Part shown: positions 17,295-24,957 of the stretch, piece after piece
Numbering within the stretch: the first letter of the stretch is position 1
How the letters are laid out: the number at the start of each line of letters is the position of its first letter
Assembly: GCA_036389485.1 (NCBI GenBank)
Contig: DASVPR010000040.1
Coordinates: forward strand, 1-64,000
Length of the DNA stretch: 64,000 nt
Origin: CADCVT01 sp036389485
Lineage (GTDB): Bacteria > Actinomycetota > Thermoleophilia > Solirubrobacterales > Solirubrobacteraceae
Direction of reading: 5' to 3'
Notes under the pieces: generated by a model
Databases searched by the model: none
Seen by the model: the letters and a program-made list of their open reading frames with translations, nothing else
Told to the model about the DNA's origin: nothing
Translations under genes and position numbers: made by a program

Positions 17295-17638
17295 GACGTC
17301 GTCACCTCCTTCGCGCCGAGCCGGCGCGCGATCGAGTGGATCATGGCCTCACCCGGCAGCGTCCCGTACGAGAGCAGGTCGACGTTCGCGAGCGACAGCT
17401 CGGGCCACGTGTGGATGCTCAGGTGCGACTGGGCGAGCACGAGGACGCCCGTGAACGCGCCGTTGGGGAACGAGACGAACTCCTCGGCGAGCACCGTCGC
17501 GCCGCCCTCGTCGGCGGCCGCGCGCAGGATGTCGCGCACGGCGTCGCGGCGGGTGAGGATCGCGTCGTCGGCGACCCAGACGTCCGCGGTGTGCAGGCGC
17601 ATCTGGAAGCTGTCGGCGGTCGCATCGGGCGCGGTCAT
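17261..17638 (-). CDS. speH: S-adenosylmethionine decarboxylase proenzyme (SpeH, bacterial class 1b)
   Basis: This 125-residue prokaryotic AdoMet decarboxylase self-cleaves and makes decarboxylated AdoMet, the aminopropyl donor for polyamine synthesis. The processing site is SHLSIHTWPE: cleavage before Ser74 would create the pyruvoyl cofactor, and His76 is the processing His. Cys116 in TTSCLKRG matches the catalytic Cys of the Thermotoga enzyme. Length is normal. It overlaps the acyl carrier protein gene upstream by four bases and the cupin downstream by 34. Five genes upstream lies a BpsA-like aminopropyltransferase that would use its product, so the context strongly supports polyamine synthesis. 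Confidence 0.95.
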   Translation of the reverse strand: MTAPDATADSFQMRLHTADVWVADDAILTRRDAVRDILRAAADEGGATVLAEEFVSFPNGAFTGVLVLAQSHLSIHTWPELSLANVDLLSYGTLPGEAMIHSIARRLGAKEVTTSCLKRGVREPS

Positions 17639-17874
17639 CGCGCCAAGCGTACGGCGACGAATCGCGACAGCGTGCCCACCGTCTCGAGCGACTCGAGCGC
17701 GATGTCCTCCGCGGCGACGTCGACCCCGAGCTCCTCGTCGATGGCCCGCAGGAGCGCCGCGCCGTCGAGCGAGCTGAGGCCGAGGCCGCCCTTGAACAGC
17801 GGCGTGTCGTCGGGCAGCGCCGCGACCGACGGGTCGTCGAGGAGCTGGACGAGGAGGTCGCGGACCGTCGTCAC
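17635..17874 (-). CDS. Acyl carrier protein-like protein
   Basis: The protein is 79 residues from a GTG at 17874. The pattern LFKGGLGLSSLDGAALLRAI followed by ELGVDV is that of an acyl carrier protein. The phosphopantetheine attachment would be Ser35 in LSSLD, where the usual DSL is SSL. It overlaps the FkbH-like gene upstream and speH downstream by four bases each. A stand-alone ACP next to an FkbH-like protein is the arrangement known from glyceryl-ACP and related extender-unit loading systems, but no synthase or thioesterase is encoded here, so the acyl group and its destination are unknown. Confidence 0.85.
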   Translation of the reverse strand: MTTVRDLLVQLLDDPSVAALPDDTPLFKGGLGLSSLDGAALLRAIDEELGVDVAAEDIALESLETVGTLSRFVAVRLAR

Positions 17875-18818
17875 GAGCGGTCCTCCAGCGTGAGCCAGTC
17901 GGGGATCGGGGGGACGCGGTGGAGCGTGAAGACGACGGTGTCGCCGTCGGTCGTCGCGCTGTCGGTCGCGGCCCGCAGCGCGAGCCGGAGCGGGACGTTG
18001 CGCTCGGTGGGCACGACCGGGATCGTCAGCGGCGTGCCGCGCCGGGCGAGCTCGTGGAGCATCCCCTCGAGGCACCCCTTCCCGGCGGCGCGGCACGAGA
18101 CGAGGAGGAGCTCGGCGACGCCCTCGCGCAGGAAGGCGGCGGCGACGAGGCCGTAGTCGCCGAACCGGTCGCGCAGCTCGCCGACGAGGACGGTCGCGTC
18201 GGCCGGGCGGCGGCCGGTCGAGTTGTACTGGTTGGTCCGCGCGACGAGCTCGTCGACGCGGGGCGCGTCCTCCGCTCGCGCCTCGCCCACCGCGAGCGTG
18301 ATGCGGCAGCTCGCGAGGAAGGACTCGCGGTCCGGGTGGGCGCGCGCGGCGTCGCGGCGGCGGGCCTCGTCGCGGTACAGCTCGGTGCGGCGCGCGGCCT
18401 CGGCGGTCGTCGCGCGGTCGAGGGTCGGGAGGAGCGCGCGCAGGCCGTCCGGGGCGAGGCCGCGGACCTCGGGCAGCTGGTGCTCGACCCCGGCGCGCAC
18501 GAACGGGTCGGTGTCGACGTACGCGGTCTCGGTCAGGGCGATGTCGAGCTGCTCCGCGATCGCGGCGACCGCCGGGGCCTTGTCGCCCCAGCCGGCGCGG
18601 ACGGCCGCGAAGTGCTCCGCCCACGGCTCGGCGAGGACGCGGTCGCGCAGGCTCGGCGGGTTGCGCGTCGCGATCGCGTTGACGATCCCGCGCTCGCGCA
18701 GCGCGCGCACGACGTCGAGCGCGGCCGGATCGGGCGCGGGCAGAGGCGCGGAGGGATCGCGCTCGAGCGTCGTGTCGGGCCAGAGCGTCTCGTCGAGGTC
18801 CCAGACGACGAGCCTCAT
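17871..18818 (-). CDS. FkbH-like HAD superfamily protein (subfamily IIIC)
   Basis: The protein is 315 residues. The N-terminal HAD motif is VVWDLDETLWPDT with Asp7 and Asp9. Motif II is NAIATRNPPS, and GWGDKAPAVAAIAEQLD and AYVDTDPF correspond to the later HAD motifs (usual FkbH: FIDDNP). The C-terminal half (RTNQYNSTGRR, DYGLVAAAFL, SCRAAGKGCLEGMLHEL) is the GNAT-like half of FkbH proteins. FkbH enzymes dephosphorylate 1,3-bisphosphoglycerate and load glyceryl onto an ACP. Here an ACP gene follows with a four-base overlap, so an acyl-ACP product is likely. The identity of the acyl donor is inferred only from the family. Confidence 0.9.
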   Translation of the reverse strand: MRLVVWDLDETLWPDTTLERDPSAPLPAPDPAALDVVRALRERGIVNAIATRNPPSLRDRVLAEPWAEHFAAVRAGWGDKAPAVAAIAEQLDIALTETAYVDTDPFVRAGVEHQLPEVRGLAPDGLRALLPTLDRATTAEAARRTELYRDEARRRDAARAHPDRESFLASCRITLAVGEARAEDAPRVDELVARTNQYNSTGRRPADATVLVGELRDRFGDYGLVAAAFLREGVAELLLVSCRAAGKGCLEGMLHELARRGTPLTIPVVPTERNVPLRLALRAATDSATTDGDTVVFTLHRVPPIPDWLTLEDRS

Positions 18819-19306
18819 CGCGGCCGCGAAGCGGGGCGCTCCGCCGGAGGGGCATGCCGGTGGAGGATCCGGCGCATGGTCAGGTGCTCGGGCGCGAACC
18901 CGGCGGCGCGGTACGCGACGCGCATCGCCGCGTTGTCCACGTGGACCTTGCCGGTCACCTCGCCCACGCCGTGCTCGGCGCCGAACGCGATCGCGCGCTC
19001 CAGCAGGGCTTCGGCGACGTCGGTCCCGCGGGCGTGCTCGGCGACGGCGAGCGAGCGGAGGAAGCCGTACTGCTCGCCGGTGAGGAAGTTCTTGCGCAGC
19101 GAGATCCACACCCACCCGAGGACCTCGTCCTCGCCCGCGACGAACGTCCCCTCGCGCTCCTTCCCCAGCGCCTCCGCGACGCGCTTGCGGTGCATCACCG
19201 GGTCCTCGACCGCGCTCTCGCCGAACGAGATCCGCGCGATCTCGATCTCGAAGGCGACGATCGCGTCGAGGTCGGCGTCGCGCGCGTCGCGGACGGCGAC
19301 CGTCAT
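18815..19306 (-). CDS. GNAT family N-acetyltransferase
   Basis: The protein is 163 residues. The start VAVRDARDADLDAIVAFEIE and the acetyl-CoA binding segment LRSLAVAEHARGTDVAEALL (motif A, normally Q/RxxGxG/A) show the GNAT fold; VHVDNAAMRVAYRAAGF is the typical C-terminal motif. It overlaps the BpsA-like gene upstream (ATGA) and the FkbH-like gene downstream. In this setting a polyamine N-acyltransferase is an attractive guess, with acetyl-CoA or the acyl-ACP as donor. The closest general analogy would be spermidine acetyltransferases, though specificity cannot be read from sequence. Confidence 0.88.
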   Translation of the reverse strand: MTVAVRDARDADLDAIVAFEIEIARISFGESAVEDPVMHRKRVAEALGKEREGTFVAGEDEVLGWVWISLRKNFLTGEQYGFLRSLAVAEHARGTDVAEALLERAIAFGAEHGVGEVTGKVHVDNAAMRVAYRAAGFAPEHLTMRRILHRHAPPAERPASRPR

Positions 19307-20424
19307 CGCGCCTCCAGCGGTCGCGGCTGGAACCGGGGCTCGCCGCAGCGCGGGCACCCGGCGGCCTTGAGGTCCGCGATCGTGACGTGCTCCTCCGCGG
19401 GCCCGACCGGCACCGTCTCGCCGCACGCCATGCAGCGGTACGGCCGCCTCCGGCCCGGCCCGGCGGTGTAGAGGTCGCCGCTGAAGGAGCCATCGATCCG
19501 GGGCCGCGCGGCCACGGCGCCGAGGTGGTGGAGGTGGCTGACGCCGCCGAGCGTCCCGGCGCCGGCGTACTCGTTGAAGTTGCGCAGCAGCGCGCGCGTG
19601 AAGAACCCCATGCCGGTGAGCGCCCGCTCGACCGCGAGCGTCTCGTCGGGGCTCTTCGGCCCGAACGAGAACAGGAGGTCGCCCGCACCGTCGGCGAGCG
19701 CCGCCGCCGCCCGCGACGCGAACAGCTCGGCGCCCGCGAGCGTGTACGGCGGGTCGGTGACGACCGTCGCGAAGCGGCCGCGGAGGTCGTCGGGCAGCGG
19801 GTCGCGCGCGTCGTACGCGTGCGCATCGACGCCATGCGCCCGTAGGAACTCGACGAGCCGCTCGTCGACGTCGACGGCCACCACGTCCGGGGGCGACGGC
19901 GCGAGCCGGGCCGCCAGCGAGATGAGGTCGTCGTCGCCGAGGAAGAGGATCGGGCCGGCGGAGAGGCGGCCGGTCTCGGCGAGGTACGCGACGCGGAGCA
20001 GCTTGGTCTCGACCGTGCAGTGGGCCTGGTCGATGGTGGGATCGGCGGCGGGGGCCGCTTCGGCGAGCCGCTCGAGCTCGGCGCGGAGGGGCTCGAGCGA
20101 GGGCGGCACGGCGAGCGCGACGAGGGGCGCCGAGGCGGGATCGCCCGGGGCGGAGGCCTCCGGCGCAGGACCGCTCGGGCCGGCGAGCTCGCGCCCGAGC
20201 GGCGTCAGCGACACCGGCCGCGTCCGCTCGACCACGCCCCGCGCGCGCAGCTCGCCGCACGTCGCCGCGACGACGGGGACCGGCAGGCCGGTGAGCCGGC
20301 TCAGGTCGCGGACCGCGAGCGGCTCGTGGCGGGCCAGCTCGCGCAGCAGGTTGACGACGCCGCCGGGCCCCTCCCGGAGGTCCACCGCCCGCGCCACGTC
20401 CCGGCTGATCGTCGCCGCGTCCAC
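19303..20424 (-). CDS. bpsA: Branched-chain polyamine synthase-like protein (BpsA family) with N-terminal winged helix and C-terminal zinc ribbon
   Basis: The protein is 373 residues from a GTG at 20424. An N-terminal winged-helix-like segment (residues 25-80) precedes a Pro/Ala-rich linker (81-103). The catalytic domain follows: FLGDDDLISLA with the GDDD motif at 163-166, VVAVDVDERLVEFL, VTDPPYTLAG (224-230) and LLRNFNEYAG (280-287). This is the pattern of BpsA, which transfers two aminopropyl groups from decarboxylated AdoMet to spermidine, giving N4-bis(aminopropyl)spermidine; in the Thermococcus enzyme the GDDD aspartates are catalytic. The C-terminus adds CMAC (331-334) and CPRC (357-360), a probable zinc ribbon. 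The AdoMet decarboxylase gene is four genes downstream in the same overlapping chain, which fits. Confidence 0.85.
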   Translation of the reverse strand: MDAATISRDVARAVDLREGPGGVVNLLRELARHEPLAVRDLSRLTGLPVPVVAATCGELRARGVVERTRPVSLTPLGRELAGPSGPAPEASAPGDPASAPLVALAVPPSLEPLRAELERLAEAAPAADPTIDQAHCTVETKLLRVAYLAETGRLSAGPILFLGDDDLISLAARLAPSPPDVVAVDVDERLVEFLRAHGVDAHAYDARDPLPDDLRGRFATVVTDPPYTLAGAELFASRAAAALADGAGDLLFSFGPKSPDETLAVERALTGMGFFTRALLRNFNEYAGAGTLGGVSHLHHLGAVAARPRIDGSFSGDLYTAGPGRRRPYRCMACGETVPVGPAEEHVTIADLKAAGCPRCGEPRFQPRPLEAR

Positions 20425-20430
20425 GTAGCC

Positions 20431-21621
20431 TCAGCCTAGGTCGCCGAGGAGCGCGCGCGAGATGACGAGGCGCTGGATCTCGCTGGTCCCCTCGTAGATC
20501 TCGGTGACCTTCGCGTCGCGGTAGTACCGCTCGACCGGGAACTCCTTCGTGTAGCCGTAGCCGCCGAGGACCTGGATCGCCTCGCCGGTCCAGTGCCGCG
20601 CGACCCGCGACGCGAACAGCTTCGCCTGCGCCCCCTCGATCGTGTGCGGGCGGCCGACCTCCTTCAGCCGCGCCGCGCGCCAGACGAGCGCCCGCGCCGC
20701 CTCGATCTCCGTCTGCATCTCGGCGAGCCGGTGCGCGATCGCCTGGAAGCGCCCGATCGGGCCGCCGAACGCGTTGCGCTCCTTCGCGTACGCGGTCGCG
20801 ACGTCGAACGCGGCCTGCGCGATCCCGACCGCCTGCGCCGCGATCCCGATCCGCCCGCCGTCGAGCGTCGACAGCGCGATCCGCATCCCGCCGCCGGTCG
20901 CGCCGAGCCGCTCGCCCGGCGTGTCCTCGAACGCGAGGTCGGCCGTCGAGGAGGAGTTGAGGCCCATCTTCTCCTCCTCCCGCGTGACCGCGAGGCCGGG
21001 CGCGCCGCGGCGGACGAGGAACGCGGTGGGCTTGGCGGCCGACGCCGGAGCTTCTTCGGAGGGCGCCTCCTTCGCGAAGACGAGGAACGTGTGGGCGTGC
21101 GACCCGTTCGTGATCCATTGCTTCGTGCCGGAAAGGAGTGCATCGGGGCGGGCCGCGGAGGGATCTCGCGGGGCGGCCGGGGTCGCGGAGGGCGTCGCTT
21201 TGGTCAGCATCGCGCCGGCGTCGGAGCCCGAACCGCTCTCGGTCAGCGCGAACGCGGCGATCTCGTGGCCCTGGGCGAGCGGCGGGACGAAGCGGTCCTT
21301 CTGCTCCTCGGTCCCGTGGGCGAGGATCGGCAGGGTCCCCGCGCCGGTGTGGACCGCGAGCGTCACGCCCGCGCCGGCGTCGGCGCGCGAGATCTCCTCG
21401 AGGACGAGGACGTACGAGAGGAAATCGGCGCCGGCGCCGCCCCAGCGCTCCGGCACGCAGACGCCCATGAGCCCGAGCTCGCCGAGCTGCGAGAACACCT
21501 CGCGCGGGAAGCGGTGCTCGCGGTCCCACGCGGCGGCCTGCGGCGCGACGACCTCGTCCGCGAACCGCCGCGCGAGCGCGCGGATCTCCTGCTGCTCGTC
21601 CGTCAGCTCGTGGTGGCTCAC
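20431..21621 (-). CDS. Acyl-CoA dehydrogenase with a Pro/Ala-rich loop insertion
   Basis: This 396-residue FAD-dependent dehydrogenase oxidises acyl-CoA to enoyl-CoA. The start is GTG at 21621, overlapping the stop of the acylase gene. Signatures are FALTESGSGSDAGAM, GTKQWITNGSHA, LGGYGYTKEFPVERYYRDAK, and YEGTSEIQRLVISR, where Glu377 is the expected catalytic base. Between residues 143 and 164 the loop before GTKQWIT carries an atypical Pro/Ala-rich segment including SAARPDALLSG, similar to the repeats in the kinase at 7190. The stop lies seven bases before the bpsA start. The two may share a transcript but have no obvious pathway link. Confidence 0.95.
   Translation of the reverse strand: MSHHELTDEQQEIRALARRFADEVVAPQAAAWDREHRFPREVFSQLGELGLMGVCVPERWGGAGADFLSYVLVLEEISRADAGAGVTLAVHTGAGTLPILAHGTEEQKDRFVPPLAQGHEIAAFALTESGSGSDAGAMLTKATPSATPAAPRDPSAARPDALLSGTKQWITNGSHAHTFLVFAKEAPSEEAPASAAKPTAFLVRRGAPGLAVTREEEKMGLNSSSTADLAFEDTPGERLGATGGGMRIALSTLDGGRIGIAAQAVGIAQAAFDVATAYAKERNAFGGPIGRFQAIAHRLAEMQTEIEAARALVWRAARLKEVGRPHTIEGAQAKLFASRVARHWTGEAIQVLGGYGYTKEFPVERYYRDAKVTEIYEGTSEIQRLVISRALLGDLG
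21130..21195 (-). repeat. In-frame Pro/Ala/Arg-rich insertion related to the kinase repeats
   Basis: Acyl-CoA dehydrogenase residues 143-164 (TPSATPAAPRDP then SAARPDALLSG) replace the short loop normally found before GTKQWIT. The 11-residue core resembles SGAARPDAPLPSG at 8258-8296 in both peptide and base sequence. Confidence 0.6.
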
Positions 21622-23939
21622 GGGCCGAGCTCTACCAGCTGCTCCCAGCTGCCGCGGTTGATCAGCCCGATCTTCGGCGCCTTCGCCAGGCCGAGCGGCG
21701 ACGCCTCGATCATCGTCCGCGGCTCGCGCCACTGCGCCGGATCGTCGGTCCCGAAGCGCCGCTCGAGCGCCTCGCCGGCCGCCTCGGCCGCCTCCTGCAG
21801 CGCCGCGACCGAGAGCGTGCGCAGCGCGAACGTCTCGCCCACGGTGGCCTCGACGAACCCCTCCTCGCCGGGCCTCCCGGCCAGTCCGCGGACGCCGCGG
21901 GGAGCCGTTCCCAGCTGACGCTGCGCCGCGGCCTTGAACGCCCGCCACGTCGCGACGCCGGGGTCGACCGTGCCATCCGCCGCCGTCGTCGCGTAGTCCC
22001 CGTCCCAGGCCAGCAGCGTGGCGAGCACGACCTCGGCGGCGCCCGCCGCGTCCACCGCCGCCTCGCGCAGCCGCGCCTCCGCGGCGGTTCGCTGCGTGGC
22101 GGTGGTCCCCGACTCGCGGATGATCCCGGCCGTCGCGCGGTCAAACTCCGGCGCCACGGCGGCGCCGCCGATCAGGTGCGTCAGCAGGCGCACGCGGTGG
22201 AACGGGCCGTTGAGCTGCTCGCGCGCCTGGTTGTCGCCCGAGGTGAAGTCCGCCGACGGGACGTTGTTCCAGTTGACGAGCCAGTTGCGCCCGGTCGGGT
22301 TGATGACCCGCGGCATGTCGTCGCGCGACAGCAACCCGCGCCACTCCGCCTCGCCCGTTCCCGGGTACGGCAGCCGCTCGTCGAAGCCGCGCGGGCGCAG
22401 CGGGTAGTTGCCGGGGTGCCAGAACCCGATGTTGCCCTGGTCGTCGGCGGCCAGGACGTTCTCGGTCCACGTCATCGTCCGCATCGCGCGGTCGACGTCG
22501 TTGAGGTCGCGCGCGCGGTTCAGGGCGTCGATCCCGGCGACGCTCTCGACCTCGCGGTCCCAGATCGCGTACCGGCGCGCGTACGCGATGCGGCCCGCGC
22601 GCGCCTGCACCGGCCCGTGCACCGTGCGGCAGATTCGCTCGCGCTTCGTCGCCGTGCCGCCGCCGTCGCGGACCTCGAAGAGCTCGGTGCGGCACTGCAT
22701 CCGCCGCCAGCGCCCGCGGAACCGATACTGCGTCGAGCCCGGCGCCCGCAGCCGCTCGGCGTACAGGTCGTCGTCGTCGGACAGCGCGCTCGTAAAGCCC
22801 CACGCGACGTGGCCGTTGTGGCCGATCGCCAGCGCCGGCACGCCGGGCGGCACGACGCCGCGCACGTTCAGCCCCGGCGCGTGCAGCTCGAGCTCGTGCA
22901 GCCGCTGCGGCGCGTTGTAGCCGAGCTGAGGCCCGCTCACGAGGAACGTGTGCCGGTCCGACTCGCGGCGGATCGCCCACATGAACGACCCCTGCCCGCC
23001 GAGGACCTTGCGCGCCTCGTCGCGCACGCCGGTGTCGATCACGGACGCGCCGGCCTTGCGCGGCAGCGGCATCCGGCGCGTCGCGCGCAGGGACCGGCGG
23101 AACGCCGCGCGCTCCTGCGCCCGCGTGCGGCCGGGCTGCGACGGCCAGCGGCCGTCCGCCGTCGGGATCGTCGTCACCTGGCCGGGCACGCGCAGCGGCA
23201 GCACGGCGTCGAACGCGCGCGGCCCGGCTGCCCGCAGCGCCTCGAGGTTGTCGAGCTCGTTGCCGTCGTCGCTCGGGACCGTCCGGAGCAGCAGCACGCC
23301 GATCCGCGCGCTGTCGAGCACGGTCCACGGCCGCAGCGGGACGTTCAGCGCGGCGAACTCCGCCGGCAGCAGCGAGCTGTCGGCGCGGATCCGGTCCATC
23401 CACGCGTTGACGCCGTCGGCGTACGCCGGGAACCGGACCTGCAGCTCCGCCGGCAGCCGGTCGAGCTGGCGGCGCAGCTCGGAGTCGGTGTAGTAGTCGC
23501 GCCGGGCGACGACGTCGTCGTCGACGGAGCCCTCGCCGAGCAGCTCGGCGAGGCGGCCGGCGGCGGCATGGCGGAACAGCTCGATCTGCGCGAGGCGGTC
23601 CTGCGCCGTCGCGTACCCGACCCCCCACCACAGGTCGGCCTCGTTGCCGGCGGTGATCGCCGGCACGCCGTACGCGTCGCGGTCGATGCGCACGCCCGGC
23701 CGCGGTGTCTCGCTCTCCGAAGCCGGCTCGCCGAACATCGCCGGCTTGAAGCGGAACGACGTCAGCAGGTCGACCTGGTCGTAGAGGTGCGGCGACCCGC
23801 TGCCGGTGGCCACCCCGTCGCGCGAGACGAACCCGCTCTCGCCCGGCGGCAGCACCGACTCGGAGCGGACGACGGCGGCCGGCGCGGCGGACGCGGCGGC
23901 GAGGGCGACGAGGCAGGCGAGCAGGCAGACCCGGGACAT
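21618..23939 (-). CDS. Secreted penicillin acylase family protein (Ntn hydrolase)
   Basis: The protein is 773 residues with a signal peptide (CLLACLVALAAASAAPAA). The family makes a precursor that self-cleaves into alpha and beta chains; the beta chain begins with a nucleophilic Ser. Here the candidate is Ser318 in LGGQGSFMWAIRRES, and the following SGPQLGYNAPQRLHEL and IGHNGHVAWGFTSALSDDDD (oxyanion Asn and calcium-binding region) agree. The alpha-chain marker RDAYGVPAITAGNEADLWWG is also present. Possible substrates are beta-lactams, acyl-homoserine lactones or lipopeptides. It is the first gene of the long minus-strand chain and is divergent from the small coiled-coil gene at 24024. Confidence 0.93.
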   Translation of the reverse strand: MSRVCLLACLVALAAASAAPAAVVRSESVLPPGESGFVSRDGVATGSGSPHLYDQVDLLTSFRFKPAMFGEPASESETPRPGVRIDRDAYGVPAITAGNEADLWWGVGYATAQDRLAQIELFRHAAAGRLAELLGEGSVDDDVVARRDYYTDSELRRQLDRLPAELQVRFPAYADGVNAWMDRIRADSSLLPAEFAALNVPLRPWTVLDSARIGVLLLRTVPSDDGNELDNLEALRAAGPRAFDAVLPLRVPGQVTTIPTADGRWPSQPGRTRAQERAAFRRSLRATRRMPLPRKAGASVIDTGVRDEARKVLGGQGSFMWAIRRESDRHTFLVSGPQLGYNAPQRLHELELHAPGLNVRGVVPPGVPALAIGHNGHVAWGFTSALSDDDDLYAERLRAPGSTQYRFRGRWRRMQCRTELFEVRDGGGTATKRERICRTVHGPVQARAGRIAYARRYAIWDREVESVAGIDALNRARDLNDVDRAMRTMTWTENVLAADDQGNIGFWHPGNYPLRPRGFDERLPYPGTGEAEWRGLLSRDDMPRVINPTGRNWLVNWNNVPSADFTSGDNQAREQLNGPFHRVRLLTHLIGGAAVAPEFDRATAGIIRESGTTATQRTAAEARLREAAVDAAGAAEVVLATLLAWDGDYATTAADGTVDPGVATWRAFKAAAQRQLGTAPRGVRGLAGRPGEEGFVEATVGETFALRTLSVAALQEAAEAAGEALERRFGTDDPAQWREPRTMIEASPLGLAKAPKIGLINRGSWEQLVELGP

Positions 23940-24023
23940 GGCGCGGAAACCTACTCCCCAACCTGCGCGGACGACCCGCGTTCACACCGGCGGAAGGGCA
24001 CTCGACACGAGGGAGAGAGAGCC

Positions 24024-24371
24024 ATGGACGCCGGAGCCATCGTCGCCATCGTCATCGCAGCGATCGTCCTGATCGCGGTCTTCGCGCTGCTCAGCAAGCG
24101 CGGCAGGGAGCGCCATCACGAGCAGCGCCGCGTCGAGGCGCGGACCCATCGTGAGGAGGCCCGCGTGCGCGAGGCCCGCGCCACCCGCGCTGAGGCCGAG
24201 GCGGAGGAGCGCGCGGCGCGCGCCAAGCGCGAGCAGGCGCTGGCCGAGGAGCAGAGCACGACCGCCGAGCGCGAGCGTCGCTTCGCGCGGTCCAAGGCCG
24301 AGCGGGCCGCGGAGCTCGACCCCGACCGCGACCGCGACGAGGAGCGCACCACCCACCACACTCGCCGGTAG
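24024..24371 (+). CDS. Small membrane-anchored coiled-coil protein
   Basis: The protein is 115 residues, preceded by a purine-rich ribosome binding site (GGGAGAGAGAGCC). Residues 4-24 form one transmembrane helix (AIVAIVIAAIVLIAVFALL). The rest is a highly charged Arg/Glu/Ala-rich helix with many heptad-like repeats of the EARAxRAEAEAEERAAR type, likely a coiled coil in the cytoplasm. Such proteins are common in actinobacteria and may act as scaffolds. No function can be given. It stands alone between a divergent gene and a terminator. Confidence 0.8.
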   Translation: MDAGAIVAIVIAAIVLIAVFALLSKRGRERHHEQRRVEARTHREEARVREARATRAEAEAEERAARAKREQALAEEQSTTAERERRFARSKAERAAELDPDRDRDEERTTHHTRR

Positions 24372-24440
24372 GGAGGCGCCAGGAGCAGGGCGCGCGGCCG
24401 GCCCCCCCCCGGAGCGGTCGCGCGCCGGCGCCAAGCGTAT

Positions 24441-24470
24441 GACGGGCCGCAGCGCCCCCTGCGGCCCGTC
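24441..24470. terminator. Strong hairpin between convergent genes
   Basis: A perfect 12-bp stem, GACGGGCCGCAG (24441-24452) and CTGCGGCCCGTC (24459-24470), with the loop CGCCCC. It lies between the stop codons of the coiled-coil gene and the cupredoxin gene, so it can work in both directions. The cupredoxin stop follows nine bases later. Confidence 0.8.
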
Positions 24471-24478
24471 CACGCGTT

Positions 24479-24901
24479 CTACTCGACCGTCAGCGTCCCC
24501 TTCATGCCCATGTCGGCGTGGTTGCCGACCGGGCAGTACCACTCGTACTCGCCGGCCTTGAGGTCCACGGACAGCTCGGCGGAGTCGCCGCCGTTGAGCA
24601 CGTCGGTCTCCTCCTCGATGCCGTTCCCCTCGACCTCGAGCGCGTGCGGCACCTGGCCGTCGTTCGACACGCTGAAGGTCACCTTGCCCGCCTTCACCTT
24701 CGGGTTCGCGGGATCGATCTTGAACTCGGTGAGCGAGACCTTCGTCCCACCACCGCCGCCGCCGGACGCCTCGCTCGAGCCGGTGTCCGCCTGGGTGGAG
24801 GGCGTCGCGCCGCCGGAGCCCTCGTCCTCGTCGTCGTCGTCGCCGCAACCGGCCGCTGCGAGCAGCCCGGTCGCCAGCAGTACCGCCATCGTTCGTCTCA
24901 T
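24479..24901 (-). CDS. Plastocyanin/cupredoxin-like lipoprotein
   Basis: The protein is 140 residues. A lipobox ends at Cys19 (LLAAAGC), so it should be a membrane-anchored exported lipoprotein. A low-complexity acidic and Gly/Ser linker (20-52) precedes a type I copper domain. Copper ligands are visible as His86 (VPHALEV), Cys123 and His128 (WYCPVGNHAD) and Met133 or Met131. The protein probably transfers electrons or binds copper at the outer face of the membrane. No oxidase or reductase gene is adjacent. It shares orientation with the upstream phosphodiesterase gene, 56 bases away. Confidence 0.92.
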   Translation of the reverse strand: MRRTMAVLLATGLLAAAGCGDDDDEDEGSGGATPSTQADTGSSEASGGGGGGTKVSLTEFKIDPANPKVKAGKVTFSVSNDGQVPHALEVEGNGIEEETDVLNGGDSAELSVDLKAGEYEWYCPVGNHADMGMKGTLTVE

Positions 24902-24957
24902 GCAGGTGGGTACGCCGCTCCTGCGGGGCCGGTTCGGGCGGGCTCGCGCGGGACCGC

